Origin: CAYQQQ01 sp964420125
GTDB lineage: Bacteria; Actinomycetota; Acidimicrobiia; Acidimicrobiales; Microtrichaceae
Assembly (NCBI GenBank): GCA_964420125.1
Contig: CAYQQQ010000002.1
Location: 203,752-267,751, forward strand
Length of the DNA: 64,000 bases
Direction: 5' to 3'
Part shown: positions 52,053-62,074 of the stretch, piece by piece
Layout: every line of letters begins with the position of its first letter
Position numbering within the stretch: position 1 is the stretch's first letter
Position numbers and translations under genes: made by a program
The notes under the pieces: generated by a model
Told to the model about the DNA's origin: nothing
What the model saw: the letters and a program-made list of their open reading frames with translations, nothing else
The model's database searches: none

Positions 52053-55000
52053 ATGGGCACCATCGAGATCCTCACGACTCGAGCCGCGCTCCGTCACCGG
52101 GGGCGAGCCCTGCGGGCGCAGGGCAGTCCCGTCGTGGACGGGTTCTCGCTCAACGGATCGACCGCAGGGCTGCCCGGCGGCATCACCTGCGTGGGAGTCG
52201 TCGACTCGGCCGACACCGCCCGGGACGCGGTCCTCGCTGCCATGGCCGGTGCGTCGCTGGTGGCCCTGATCGATGCGGACGCGCCGACCACGATCGCCTT
52301 CCTGGACGAGATCGAACGGCTCAACCCGGACCTGCGGATCACCGAGGATGGAGCTCCGCCGCAGCCCAACGAGCTCACCCCGGAAGATCGAACGCTGATG
52401 GACCTGCTGGCCGCAGGCTTGGGCATGCGAGATGCGTCCTCCGGCGCAGGGATGTCGTTGCGCACCGCCCACCGACACCTGGCGAACCTCCGCGCTCGGT
52501 TCGATGCGGGCAGCACGGCGGAGCTCCTGGGAAGCGTGGCATCGGCGTCGGAGGTGACCGAGTCCTGTGGATCGCGTGCCGAGCGAGTCGTCGGGCGCGA
52601 TTCGGAGATCCGGTCCTGTGCCGCACTGCTCGCCGCCGGACGACCCGTCCTGGTGACCGGGCCCGCCGGGATCGGCAAGACGGCGATCCTGCGTGCCATC
52701 GCCCTCGATGACGGTCGGCGCGTCCTCAGTGGAAGAGCCCTCCGGACGTTCAGGTGGAGCCCGTTCTTCCCCTTGACCCAGGCGGTAGGTCCGTTCCCCT
52801 CCGACGCGGACACGACCGCCGTGGTCGACCTGGTGGCTCGGGGGGCCGCCGGTTCGCTCCTGGTGCTGGACGACCTGCACTGGAGCGACACCGCGACTCT
52901 CGCCGTCCTCGACGCCATCGCCCTGTGTCAGCCCCTTCTGGTCGCGTGCCGCGACGCCGGCGACCGATCGGTCGAGGTGGCTGCGCGACTCACCCGCAGC
53001 GGTGCGTCACGGGTGGAGCTCGCCCCGTTGGATGACTCGGCGGCCGATCTCCTCCTGCGGCGACATCGTCCGGAGCTCACCCCCGACGTCCGGCACCGCC
53101 TCGTGGATCGGTCCGGGGGCAATCCCCTGCACCTGCTGGAGTCGACCGCGGGGCCTGACCCGACGCTGAGGGCCCGGGTGTCGACCGCCATGGCCCAGCT
53201 GAGCTCGGCGTCCCGCGACGCGCTGGTCCGCCTCGCGCTCCTGGGCCGGCCGGCCGGCGCGGATCTGCTGGGGGACGGGGTGGCCCCGTTGATCGAATGG
53301 GACCTCGTGCGCACCGATGGCGACGCCGTCGAGCTCCGCCACGACCTCATCGGCCAGGAGGTGCTGCGGACCTCGCCGCCCGAGGACCAGCAGCGACATC
53401 GGGTCGACCTCGCCACACGCCTCCCGGCCGCCGAGGCGGCTCGTCACCATGCGGCGGTGGGCGACGTGGCCGCCGCGCGCGGTGCGGCCCTCCGCGCCGC
53501 CGACGACGCAGCGAGTCCGTTCGAGCGGGCACGACACCTCGGCTTCGCGGCGCAGTGCGTGGCGCCCGACGTCGACGTCGACGACTCGGCCGAACAGGTC
53601 CTGATCCTGCTCCACGCCGTCGACGCCTTCCTCGAGTCGGGAGAGTTCGACGAAGCACGCTCCACGATGGAACTGGTGCCGGCCGGTTCGGCGACACCCG
53701 AGGTCCAGCTGCGTCGTGCCCGCCTCGAGTGGCGACAGGGCCACCCCGAGACGGCCCGGGCCGCGGTCGAGGCCGGCCTCGCAGGAGCGTCGGGGACAAG
53801 CACCCCGGTCGAGGTCGCGCTGAGGGTCGAACAGCTCCGGTTCCCGATCCGCGTCGACTTCGATGCCCGCCGGGCGGTCGCATTGGCGAACGATGCAGTG
53901 GACCTCGCCACACGGCACGGCTGCGACGAGGCCCAGGCCTTCACCTTGCTCGGCAGCGCCCTGCTCATCGACGGCTCCCCGGAGTGGTCGGCTGCCATCG
54001 AGCGCGGCCGGGCGATCGCCCAGCGGACCGGGGACGTCGACGCCGAGCTGGAGGCTGCCAACGCGCTGACCGCGGCTCATCTCCTGAGCGGTGACCGGCA
54101 GATCGCCCGGATGGTGGCGACGGAGTCCTTGCGTTCGGCACGGTCAGCGCACCGCAGGCACTGGGAGCAGCAGTTCGGCGTGCTGGCGAACCTCCTCGGG
54201 ATGATCGACGGGGACCTCCTCGAGGTCGCCGACTGGGGTCGGACGGAGGTCGGACCGCACCTGAGCGCCGGCGCCCAGACGGCCTACGGCGCGTACGCCG
54301 TCGCCCTCGCCGACCTCGGGCGGCAGCATGCGGCGCTGGCCACGGTGCGCGAGGGCATGTCACTCGCCAAGGGGGACGAGACCGGCACCAGCTTCCTGTG
54401 CTGGGCGGAGGCGGAGGCGCGGTGGCTGCTCGGCCAGCCCGGCAGGGCGCTCGCAGCGGCAGAGCGGAGCCTCTCGTGCGCCGTGGCGGGCTTCCCGGTG
54501 CGACCGCTGGCGGGGGCCGCGCGGGCGTGGTGCCAGTACGACGCCGGCCTCCCCGTCACCGAGGCCGAGGAGGCCGGGTGGGACTTCGCCCGAGCCGCGA
54601 GGGTCGAGAGCCGCGGGGTGGCCCTGCTGGCTGCGGGCGACCACGCGGGCGCGGCCGAACGCCTGACGGAGGCAGCGCAGCTCGCGGAGGACGCCCCGAG
54701 GTTCTCCCTGCGCGCTCGCTGGGGTGTCGGCGAGGTCTGGCGTCACGCCGGGGAACCCGAGCGTGCCATGGCGGTGCTCCTCGACGTCCACGACACGGCG
54801 GAGCGGCGCGGATTCATGGCACTGCACGGTCGGTGCCATCGCTCGCTTCGTCAGCTGGGCTGGTCCCATGAGCCGCCTGCGCTCGGTTCCGACTGCCCGC
54901 TGACCCCGCGCCAGTGCGAGGTGCTGGATCTCGTCGGCCGGGGGCACACCACCCAGGAGACCGCCTCGATCCTCGGCGTGGGACCCAGCACCGTCGAAAC

Positions 55001-55112
55001 CCATGTCTGCGACGCGATGGCTCGGCTGGGCGCCACCACCCGCGCCCAGGCCGCGCTGCTGGCAGCACCATGGCTCACCCCGCACGACCGGCGGGATCGA
55101 GCCCACACCTGA
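52053..55112 (+). CDS. large LuxR-type STAND transcription regulator
   Basis: The 1019-residue product has an unusual N-terminal LuxR-like HTH (ELTPEDRTLMDLLAAG...SLRTAHRHLANLRARF, about 107-159). An AAA/STAND ATPase follows (Walker A GPAGIGKT at 203-210; LLVLDDLHWSD as Walker B), then TPR-like helices, and a classical LuxR HTH at the C-terminus (LTPRQCEVLDLVGRGHTTQE, then STVETHV). The class acts as an ATP-dependent activator. The ATG at 52053 is preferred because of GGGGAG six bases upstream. It is divergent from the RCC1 protein gene, with 155 bases between, so it may control it. Confidence 0.88.
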   Translation: MGTIEILTTRAALRHRGRALRAQGSPVVDGFSLNGSTAGLPGGITCVGVVDSADTARDAVLAAMAGASLVALIDADAPTTIAFLDEIERLNPDLRITEDGAPPQPNELTPEDRTLMDLLAAGLGMRDASSGAGMSLRTAHRHLANLRARFDAGSTAELLGSVASASEVTESCGSRAERVVGRDSEIRSCAALLAAGRPVLVTGPAGIGKTAILRAIALDDGRRVLSGRALRTFRWSPFFPLTQAVGPFPSDADTTAVVDLVARGAAGSLLVLDDLHWSDTATLAVLDAIALCQPLLVACRDAGDRSVEVAARLTRSGASRVELAPLDDSAADLLLRRHRPELTPDVRHRLVDRSGGNPLHLLESTAGPDPTLRARVSTAMAQLSSASRDALVRLALLGRPAGADLLGDGVAPLIEWDLVRTDGDAVELRHDLIGQEVLRTSPPEDQQRHRVDLATRLPAAEAARHHAAVGDVAAARGAALRAADDAASPFERARHLGFAAQCVAPDVDVDDSAEQVLILLHAVDAFLESGEFDEARSTMELVPAGSATPEVQLRRARLEWRQGHPETARAAVEAGLAGASGTSTPVEVALRVEQLRFPIRVDFDARRAVALANDAVDLATRHGCDEAQAFTLLGSALLIDGSPEWSAAIERGRAIAQRTGDVDAELEAANALTAAHLLSGDRQIARMVATESLRSARSAHRRHWEQQFGVLANLLGMIDGDLLEVADWGRTEVGPHLSAGAQTAYGAYAVALADLGRQHAALATVREGMSLAKGDETGTSFLCWAEAEARWLLGQPGRALAAAERSLSCAVAGFPVRPLAGAARAWCQYDAGLPVTEAEEAGWDFARAARVESRGVALLAAGDHAGAAERLTEAAQLAEDAPRFSLRARWGVGEVWRHAGEPERAMAVLLDVHDTAERRGFMALHGRCHRSLRQLGWSHEPPALGSDCPLTPRQCEVLDLVGRGHTTQETASILGVGPSTVETHVCDAMARLGATTRAQAALLAAPWLTPHDRRDRAHT

Positions 55113-55165
55113 CCGGGGACAGCCCGCAGCGACCGCGCGACGACTGGGGAAGACCCGGACACCTC

Positions 55166-55209
55166 TTGACATCCGGCCCCCAATCGTCGATAGTTCGATA
55201 TATGTCGAA
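55166..55209 (+). promoter_or_regulatory. arsR promoter and ArsR-type operator overlapping the start codon
   Basis: TTGACA (55166-55171) is a good -35, with TAGTTC (55191-55196) as a possible -10. TTCGA-TATATG-TCGAA (55194-55209) is a perfect inverted repeat that includes the start codon. The message would be leaderless or nearly so and shut off by ArsR. Confidence 0.6.
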
Positions 55210-55609
55210 TACTCGACGGATCATCGTGCCCGACCCGACCACCCAGCGGGCCGCTCGCCGACATCCAGCTGTGGCCGAGCCGGGACGTCTCCTCGACGGC
55301 GAGCCCGACGCCGAGCATCTGGCGGAGGTGCTGAAGGCGCTGGCCCACCCCCACCGCATCCGGGTCTTCGCCCGGCTCGCTTCGTGCTGCTCGGAGGGCC
55401 CGCCGGAGCGGCTCCGAGTGGGCGAGCTCGGCGAGGGCCTCGGCATCTCGCCCTCCACGTTGTCGCACCACCTGCGCGAGCTGCGACGCGCCGGGCTGGT
55501 GCAGATGGAGCGCAACGGCCAGAGCACGGAGTGCTGGGTGGAGCCCGGCACCCTCGAAGACCTCTCGTCGTTCTTCACCACGGCGGTGTGCCGCCTGCTC
55601 TGCGACTGA
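55202..55609 (+). CDS. arsR: ArsR-family metalloregulator
   Basis: The 135-residue product has the ArsR winged HTH (LRVGELGEGLGISPSTLSHHLRELRRAGLV). Cysteines at 62-63 (SCCS), 111, 130 and 134 (CRLLC) could bind arsenite. With arsM downstream, an As(III) sensor is the natural reading. The ATG at 55202 lies in the operator itself, at the expected promoter distance, and there is no ribosome site upstream, so leaderless translation is likely. Confidence 0.88.
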   Translation: MSNTRRIIVPDPTTQRAARRHPAVAEPGRLLDGEPDAEHLAEVLKALAHPHRIRVFARLASCCSEGPPERLRVGELGEGLGISPSTLSHHLRELRRAGLVQMERNGQSTECWVEPGTLEDLSSFFTTAVCRLLCD

Positions 55610-55714
55610 CACCCAGGGTCTGTGCGGCGGCACACCGCGACGACCCCGCAACGACCCTGACCGACACGACCGAACCCCAACACGACCGAACCCACCGCAC
55701 CACGGAGGACACCC

Positions 55715-56587
55715 ATGGACACCACCACCCCCACCTCGGACCCCGACGCCCTTCGCGACGCCGTGCAGGACCGCTACGCCCGCGCCGCGCTCAGCGTGAA
55801 GGAGTCGAGCAGCGCCTCCTGCTGCGGCGGCGGCGAACCGGCGTCCGCGAGCACCGTACCCGACCTGATCGGCCGGGGTCTGTACGACGCCGACTCGGCC
55901 GGAGACCTCCCTGACGACGCGCTGGCCGCGTCGTTGGGATGTGGCAACCCCACCGCCCTGGCCGAGCTGCACCCGGGTGAGGTGGTGCTCGACCTGGGAT
56001 CGGGTGGCGGCATCGACGTGCTGCTGTCGGCGCGACGAGTGGGCCCGACCGGCAAGGCCTACGGCCTGGACATGACACCGGAGATGTTGGAGCTGGCCCG
56101 TGAGAACGCCCGAGTCGCCGGGGCCGACAACGTCGAGTTCCTGGAGGGGACCATCGAGTCGATCCCGCTGCCCGACGAGTCCGTCGACGTGATCATCTCC
56201 AACTGCGTCATCAACCTCTCGGGCGACAAGGACGCCGTGCTGGCCGAGGCGTTCCGCGTGCTGCGCCCCGGCGGGCGGTTCGCCGTGTCCGACATCGTGC
56301 TCACCCGGGCGCTGCCGCCGGTGGTGCAGCCGCTGATTGCCGCATGGACGGGCTGCGTGGCCGGCGCGCTGGTCGACAGCGACTACGTCGCCCGGCTCGA
56401 GGCAGCCGGGTTCGAGGAGGCCGGCGTGCAGGTGACCCAGGTGTTCGGCACGGATGCCCTGGAGCGCATGGGCGGCGACATCGTCGCCCAGCTCCCCGAG
56501 GGCACCGATCTGGAGGAGCTACGAGCGCAGCTCGACGGAGCAGCCACCAGCGCGTTCATCCGAGCGACCAAGCCCGCCGGCCGCTGA
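55715..56587 (+). CDS. arsM: arsenite S-adenosylmethionine methyltransferase
   Basis: The 290-residue product has LDLGSGGGIDVLLSARRVG (SAM loop), the family's IISNCVINLSGDK and WTGCVAGAL segments with their cysteines, plus CCGGG near the N-terminus. Cysteines of these regions bind As(III). It converts arsenite to methylated arsenic species. A GGAGG ribosome site precedes the ATG, 105 bases after arsR, so the two probably form an operon. Confidence 0.93.
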   Translation: MDTTTPTSDPDALRDAVQDRYARAALSVKESSSASCCGGGEPASASTVPDLIGRGLYDADSAGDLPDDALAASLGCGNPTALAELHPGEVVLDLGSGGGIDVLLSARRVGPTGKAYGLDMTPEMLELARENARVAGADNVEFLEGTIESIPLPDESVDVIISNCVINLSGDKDAVLAEAFRVLRPGGRFAVSDIVLTRALPPVVQPLIAAWTGCVAGALVDSDYVARLEAAGFEEAGVQVTQVFGTDALERMGGDIVAQLPEGTDLEELRAQLDGAATSAFIRATKPAGR

Positions 56588-56592
56588 GCTCG

Positions 56593-57465
56593 ATGGGGTC
56601 TCCTCCGCCGCCGGCGTCGAGCTCACCGGGACTCGCTCGCGTGGTCGAGCTGGGCGACGGCCGGCGGCTGCGGGTGTTCGACGTCGGAGACTCCGACGGC
56701 GTGCCCGTCGTCCACCAGCACGGGGGACTCAGCTCCGGCTCCGAGGCGGCCACCGCTCACGAGGCGGCGCTGGCCGTCGGGGTACGGCTGCTCTCCCCCG
56801 ACCGTCCAGGTATCGGTGGATCGGATCCGCTCCCCAGACGAACCCTCGGGAGCTGGGGGCTCGACGTCGAGGAGATGGCCGACGTGCTCGGCCTCGGTCG
56901 CTTCGGGGTGTCGGGCTGGTCGCTCGGTGGGTGCTTCGCCCTCGCGACAGCTGATCGGCTCGGGGACCGGGTCACCGGCTTGGCGTTGATCGCCAGCACC
57001 ATCCCCGTCGACTGGCCGGGCATGGTCCGCGAGATCAACTGGATGGACCGTTGGTTCATGACGATGTCGCGCCACGGCGCGGGGCGCCTGGCCGAGCGCG
57101 CCCTGTTCCCGTCGATGGGTCTGCTGGCCCGCAGAGCACCCCGAGCGTTCGCCCGCTCGGCCGGCTTCCCGCCGGAGGCCGCCGAGGTCCTCGCCGCCGC
57201 GGTGGGCGAGGGGATGCAACGGCCGACCTCGGTGATCGACGAGTACCGCATCCTCGACGCACCGTGGGGGTTCGACGTCGGGGGGATCGACGTTCGCACC
57301 CGCATCTGGCAGGGGGATCACGACGACCTCGTCCCGACCGACTGGGCACGGCGGTTGCACGAGGCCATCTACGGGTCGATCCTCACGCCAGTGCCAGGGG
57401 GAACGCACTACCTCGCCACCGACCGCTGGGACGAGATCCTGGGCTGGCTGCGTGACGGGGGCTGA
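56593..57465 (+). CDS. alpha/beta hydrolase
   Basis: The 290-residue product has GLSSGSE as the oxyanion-like loop, a nucleophile in GWSLGG, DHDDLVP for the acid and GTHYL for the histidine. Substrate unknown. It starts six bases after the arsM stop, so it may be part of the arsRM unit, though such hydrolases are not a usual arsenic gene. Confidence 0.85.
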   Translation: MGSPPPPASSSPGLARVVELGDGRRLRVFDVGDSDGVPVVHQHGGLSSGSEAATAHEAALAVGVRLLSPDRPGIGGSDPLPRRTLGSWGLDVEEMADVLGLGRFGVSGWSLGGCFALATADRLGDRVTGLALIASTIPVDWPGMVREINWMDRWFMTMSRHGAGRLAERALFPSMGLLARRAPRAFARSAGFPPEAAEVLAAAVGEGMQRPTSVIDEYRILDAPWGFDVGGIDVRTRIWQGDHDDLVPTDWARRLHEAIYGSILTPVPGGTHYLATDRWDEILGWLRDGG

Positions 57466-57678
57466 CCCGCACACAGACGACAGGCCGGCGATCCGCCCCT
57501 GGAGGTTCCAGGATGAGGCGAACTGAGCAATTCTCCTCCCTGTGAGTGGCTTCACGACCACTGCTACATTCAGAGGGTCTGACCATGTCCCCCGACCGGT
57601 CTTCTGCGATGGACCAGAGGATCTCAACCTGCATGCGGGGCGGCATCAACCGGTCATACGGCGGAACAGGGAGCATCC

Positions 57679-58442
<764 letters not shown>

Positions 58443-58446
<4 letters not shown>

Positions 58447-59495
58447 GCGAGCGCGTGCTCATCTCCGGCCACGACGGCTACATCGGCACCGTATTGGTGC
58501 CGATGCTCGTCGAGTCCGGGTACGACGTGGTCGGCCTCGACTCCTTCCTCTATGCCGGTTGCTCACTGGGCCCTGAGACCGAGGGACCCCCCGCCCTCGC
58601 ACTCGACGTCCGGGAAGTGCAGCCCGAGCATCTCGAGGGCGTCGATGCGGTGATCCATCTGGCTGCGATCTCGAACGACCCGCTCGGAGACCTGCACCCC
58701 GAGACCACGTACGACATCAACCACGGTGGCACCGTCGCGCTCGCATCCGCAGCGAAGCGCGCCGGTGTGAGCCGTTTCCTGTTCTCCTCCTCGTGCAGCC
58801 TGTACGGCGCCCACGGCGACGATCTCCTCGATGAGTCTGCGGAGTTCCTCCCAGTCACCCCGTATGGCGAATCGAAGGTCCTCTCCGAGACGACGCTCCG
58901 CTCTCTCGCCGATGACGACTTCAGTCCGACGTTCCTGCGCAACGCCACGGTCTACGGAGCCTCTCCCCGCTTGCGCGGCGATCTCGTGGTCAACAACCTG
59001 ACAGGGTTCGCCGTCACCACCGGTGAGGTCTTCCTCAAGTCCGATGGCACCCCGTGGCGACCGCTCGTCCATGTGCAGGACGTCGCCCTCGCTTTCGTCG
59101 AGATCCTCAAGGCACCACGAGATCTCGTGCATGACGAGGCCTTCAACGTCTGTTCTTCGAGCGAGAACTACCGCATTCGTGACGTCGCTGAGATCGTCGA
59201 GCGATCTGTGCCGGACAGTCGGATCGTGCTCGCAGACACCGCCGGTCCCGACTTGCGCAACTACCGCGTCAGCGGGGACAAGCTGTGTGAAACGATCCCC
59301 ACCGCGGCACCCCGCTGGACGGTGGAAGAGGGAGTGAACGAGTTGGTTCGTAGCTTCACCAAGTACGAGCTCACCCTGGACCAGCTCGAAGGAGACCGAT
59401 TCATGCGCCTGCGCCAGGTGAACCGCCTCATCGAGTCAGGGCGTCTGAACAGCGATCTGCGATGGAAGGAGAGCGGCGATGGCCAGAGCCAATGA
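58443..59495 (+). CDS. NAD-dependent epimerase/dehydratase (extended SDR)
   Basis: The 350-residue product has the NAD-binding GHDGYIG near the N-terminus, SSSCSLYG and the YGESK catalytic pair of the extended SDR family. GDLVVNNLTGFAV follows, and then a C-terminal domain that binds a nucleotide sugar. It likely epimerises or dehydrates a CDP- or other nucleotide sugar made from RfbF product. The last codons overlap the next gene by 17 bases. Confidence 0.88.
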
Positions 59496-60720
59496 GCTCC
59501 CACCGTGTCGTTCGTGTGACACGAGGTCGCTGATTCCTTTCCTCGACTTGGGTGCCACGCCCCTCGCCGATGCCTTGGTGCCGGCCGAACGGGCCGGTGA
59601 GACCGACGAGACGTTCCCCCTCGAGGTGGCCTTCTGCCCGGAGTGCTCCTTGGTGCAGATCCTGGAGGAGGTGCCGGCTGAACGCCTCTTCGTCGACAAC
59701 TACCTCTACTTCTCCTCCTTCTCACCCCACCTGCTCGAACACGCGCGTCGCCATGCGCTCGGCCTCATCGAACAACGAGAGCTCGACGGTTCCAGTCTCG
59801 TGGTCGAGCTGGCCAGCAACGACGGCTACCTTCTGCGCAACTTCGTCGAAAAGGGAGTTCCGGTCATCGGGATCGACCCCGCGCCGGACCAAGCGGCGGC
59901 TGCGAACGAAGCAGGAGTGCCGACACTTGCGGAGTTCTTCGGCACCGCCCTGGCCGAACGGCTGGTGGAGCAAGGACACCGAGCCGACGTCATCATCGCC
60001 AACAACGTGATGGCGCACGTCCCAGAGCTCAACGACTTCGTGGCTGGCATGGCGACACTCCTCGCAGAAGACGGATTGATCACCGTCGAGAACCCATATG
60101 TTCGCGATCTGATCGAACATTGCGAGTTCGACACGATCTACCACGAGCACTTCTGCTACTACTCCTGCACCTCCATCAACCATCTCGTCCGCCGTCACGG
60201 GCTCTTCCTCAATGACGTCGAGTACTTCCCGGACCTGCACGGGGGCACGTTGCGGTGGCACATCCAGCACTTCGAGCAGCCTACCGATCGGCTGAAGCAG
60301 CAGTTGGAGGAGGAGTCGTCGGCGGGCATCTCGTCGCCCGAGTACTACCGGGACTTCGGCGCACGGGTGGTCGGCGTGCGTACCGATCTTCTGGCGCTCG
60401 TGCGCTCGCTCCAGGCGAACGGGGCCTCGGTGGCCGCATACGGCGCCGCCGCAAAGGGCGCAACCCTGCTCAACTACGTGGGCCTGGGAACCGACATGAT
60501 CGAGTTCGTGGTCGACCGGAACACCCACAAACAGGGTCTGCTCATGCCGGGGACGCACCAACCCATCTACGATCCGACCCAGCTCCTCGAGGCCCAGCCG
60601 GACTACACGCTGCTGCTTGCGTGGAACTTCGAGCGGGAGATCCTCGAACAACAGGAAGAATACCTGAGACGAGGAGGTCGATTCATCCGACCGGTGCCCA
60701 CGCCGCAGGTCGTCGCATGA
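59479..60720 (+). CDS. sugar C-methyltransferase-like protein (copy 1)
   Basis: The 413-residue product has an N-terminal zinc-like site (CRSC...CPEC), a SAM-domain core around VVELASNDGYLLRNFVEKG with IANNVMAHVP, and a C-terminal domain with AAYGAAAKGATLLNY. This is the three-part layout of deoxysugar C-methyltransferases (the TylC3/NovU group; Methyltransf_13, 23, 14). It would add a methyl branch to a keto-sugar. It overlaps the gene before it and the next by a few bases. Confidence 0.87.
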   Translation: MARANELPPCRSCDTRSLIPFLDLGATPLADALVPAERAGETDETFPLEVAFCPECSLVQILEEVPAERLFVDNYLYFSSFSPHLLEHARRHALGLIEQRELDGSSLVVELASNDGYLLRNFVEKGVPVIGIDPAPDQAAAANEAGVPTLAEFFGTALAERLVEQGHRADVIIANNVMAHVPELNDFVAGMATLLAEDGLITVENPYVRDLIEHCEFDTIYHEHFCYYSCTSINHLVRRHGLFLNDVEYFPDLHGGTLRWHIQHFEQPTDRLKQQLEEESSAGISSPEYYRDFGARVVGVRTDLLALVRSLQANGASVAAYGAAAKGATLLNYVGLGTDMIEFVVDRNTHKQGLLMPGTHQPIYDPTQLLEAQPDYTLLLAWNFEREILEQQEEYLRRGGRFIRPVPTPQVVA

Positions 60721-61925
60721 ACGGCACGCCCACCGCAATGAGCTGCCCCGCCTGCGCTGATGCGCATCTCGTCGAGTTCTATCGGGAGACCTCGATACCG
60801 ACGAACAGCTGTCTCCTCCTGCCGACGCGTGATGCGGCTCAGGAGTATCCCCGAGGGGATCTGCGGTTGGCGCTCTGCACAGGATGCGGCTTCATCACCA
60901 ACACCGCATTCGACAAGGCGCTGTCCGAGTACTCCTCTCGATACGAGGAGACCCAGGCGTTCTCCCCGACGTTCGTCGCATTCGGGCGCGCCCTGGCCGA
61001 ACGCTGGGTGAAGGACCACGATCTCGCCGGGCGAACGGTTCTCGAGATCGGATGCGGCAAAGGCGAGTTCCTCACGTGGATGGTGGAGGCGGGTGCAGGG
61101 CAGGGCATCGGTGTCGATCCTGGTACGCACCCCAGCCGAATCGACAGCCCGATGGCGGAGCGTCTCACGTGGATCACGGACTTCTACGGCGAGTCCTACG
61201 CTCATCTCCAAGCTGACGCCATCGTGTGCCGGCACACACTGGAGCACATTCAGAACGTTCGCGAGTTCATGCTGACGATCCGACGGGCTATCGGCGACCG
61301 CACGGAGATCCCGGTGCTCTTCGAGTTGCCCGATACTCGGCGAGTGCTCGACGAAGTGGCCTTCTGGGATGTCTACTACGAGCACTGCTCCTACTTCACC
61401 GCCGGTTCGCTGGCACGCCTCTTCCGAAGCGTGGGCTTCGAGGTCACGGGACTCGAGCTCGACTTCGACGACCAGTACCTGCTCCTCGAAGCCCGACCGT
61501 CCACCGCTCCAGCGCCGGGTGCCGCCTTCGGGATCGAGGAGGAGGTATCCCAACTCCGCCAGGCGACGGACGACTTCGCGGCGGCCCAGGCGGAGCTGCT
61601 GGACAGCTGGGAGGAGATCCTGCGCCACGCTGCGCACGACGGACGCTCTGGAGTGATCTGGGGATCCGGCTCCAAGGGCGTGTCGTTCCTCACGAACCTG
61701 GCAGCCCGAGGCGTCGACGTCGCCAGGCTCATTTCAGCCGCTGTCGACATCAACCCCTTCAAGCACGGCATGTTCATGGCGGGCACCGGGACAGCGATCG
61801 TCTCTCCGGAGCAGTTGCGAGAGATCGATCCCTCTCTCGTGGTGGTGATGAACCCGATCTACCTCGACGAGATCCGGAATCAGATCAACGATCTTGGGCT
61901 CGATGCCGACGTTCGCGCCGTCTGA
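60717..61925 (+). CDS. sugar C-methyltransferase-like protein (copy 2)
   Basis: The 402-residue product has the same three-part layout, with CPAC...CTGC near the N-terminus, LEIGCGKGEFLTWMVE as the SAM loop, CRHTLEHIQN, and a C-terminal domain with VIWGSGSKGVSFL. It diverges strongly from the gene before it and its N-terminal Cys pairs differ in spacing, so it probably has another sugar as substrate. Its ATG overlaps the preceding stop by four bases. Confidence 0.87.
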   Translation: MNGTPTAMSCPACADAHLVEFYRETSIPTNSCLLLPTRDAAQEYPRGDLRLALCTGCGFITNTAFDKALSEYSSRYEETQAFSPTFVAFGRALAERWVKDHDLAGRTVLEIGCGKGEFLTWMVEAGAGQGIGVDPGTHPSRIDSPMAERLTWITDFYGESYAHLQADAIVCRHTLEHIQNVREFMLTIRRAIGDRTEIPVLFELPDTRRVLDEVAFWDVYYEHCSYFTAGSLARLFRSVGFEVTGLELDFDDQYLLLEARPSTAPAPGAAFGIEEEVSQLRQATDDFAAAQAELLDSWEEILRHAAHDGRSGVIWGSGSKGVSFLTNLAARGVDVARLISAAVDINPFKHGMFMAGTGTAIVSPEQLREIDPSLVVVMNPIYLDEIRNQINDLGLDADVRAV

Positions 61926-62074
61926 GGCGGCATCAGCCTGACCGGATCATCCCCAGGCTCACGGCCGGCAACAGGACGTCGGCTGGCGGTGACGAGCTCG
62001 GCGACGTGTGCCGGCACCCCCCACATCGTCGAGTAGACCTGGCCTCGGCACCTTGTCCACCCATCGGTGCCCAC

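Noticed and set aside
61926..62074. An extra gene between the second methyltransferase and the sugar transferase
   Set aside because: Only short frames without ribosome sites are present; the bases continue the low-complexity end of the convergent transferase frame.
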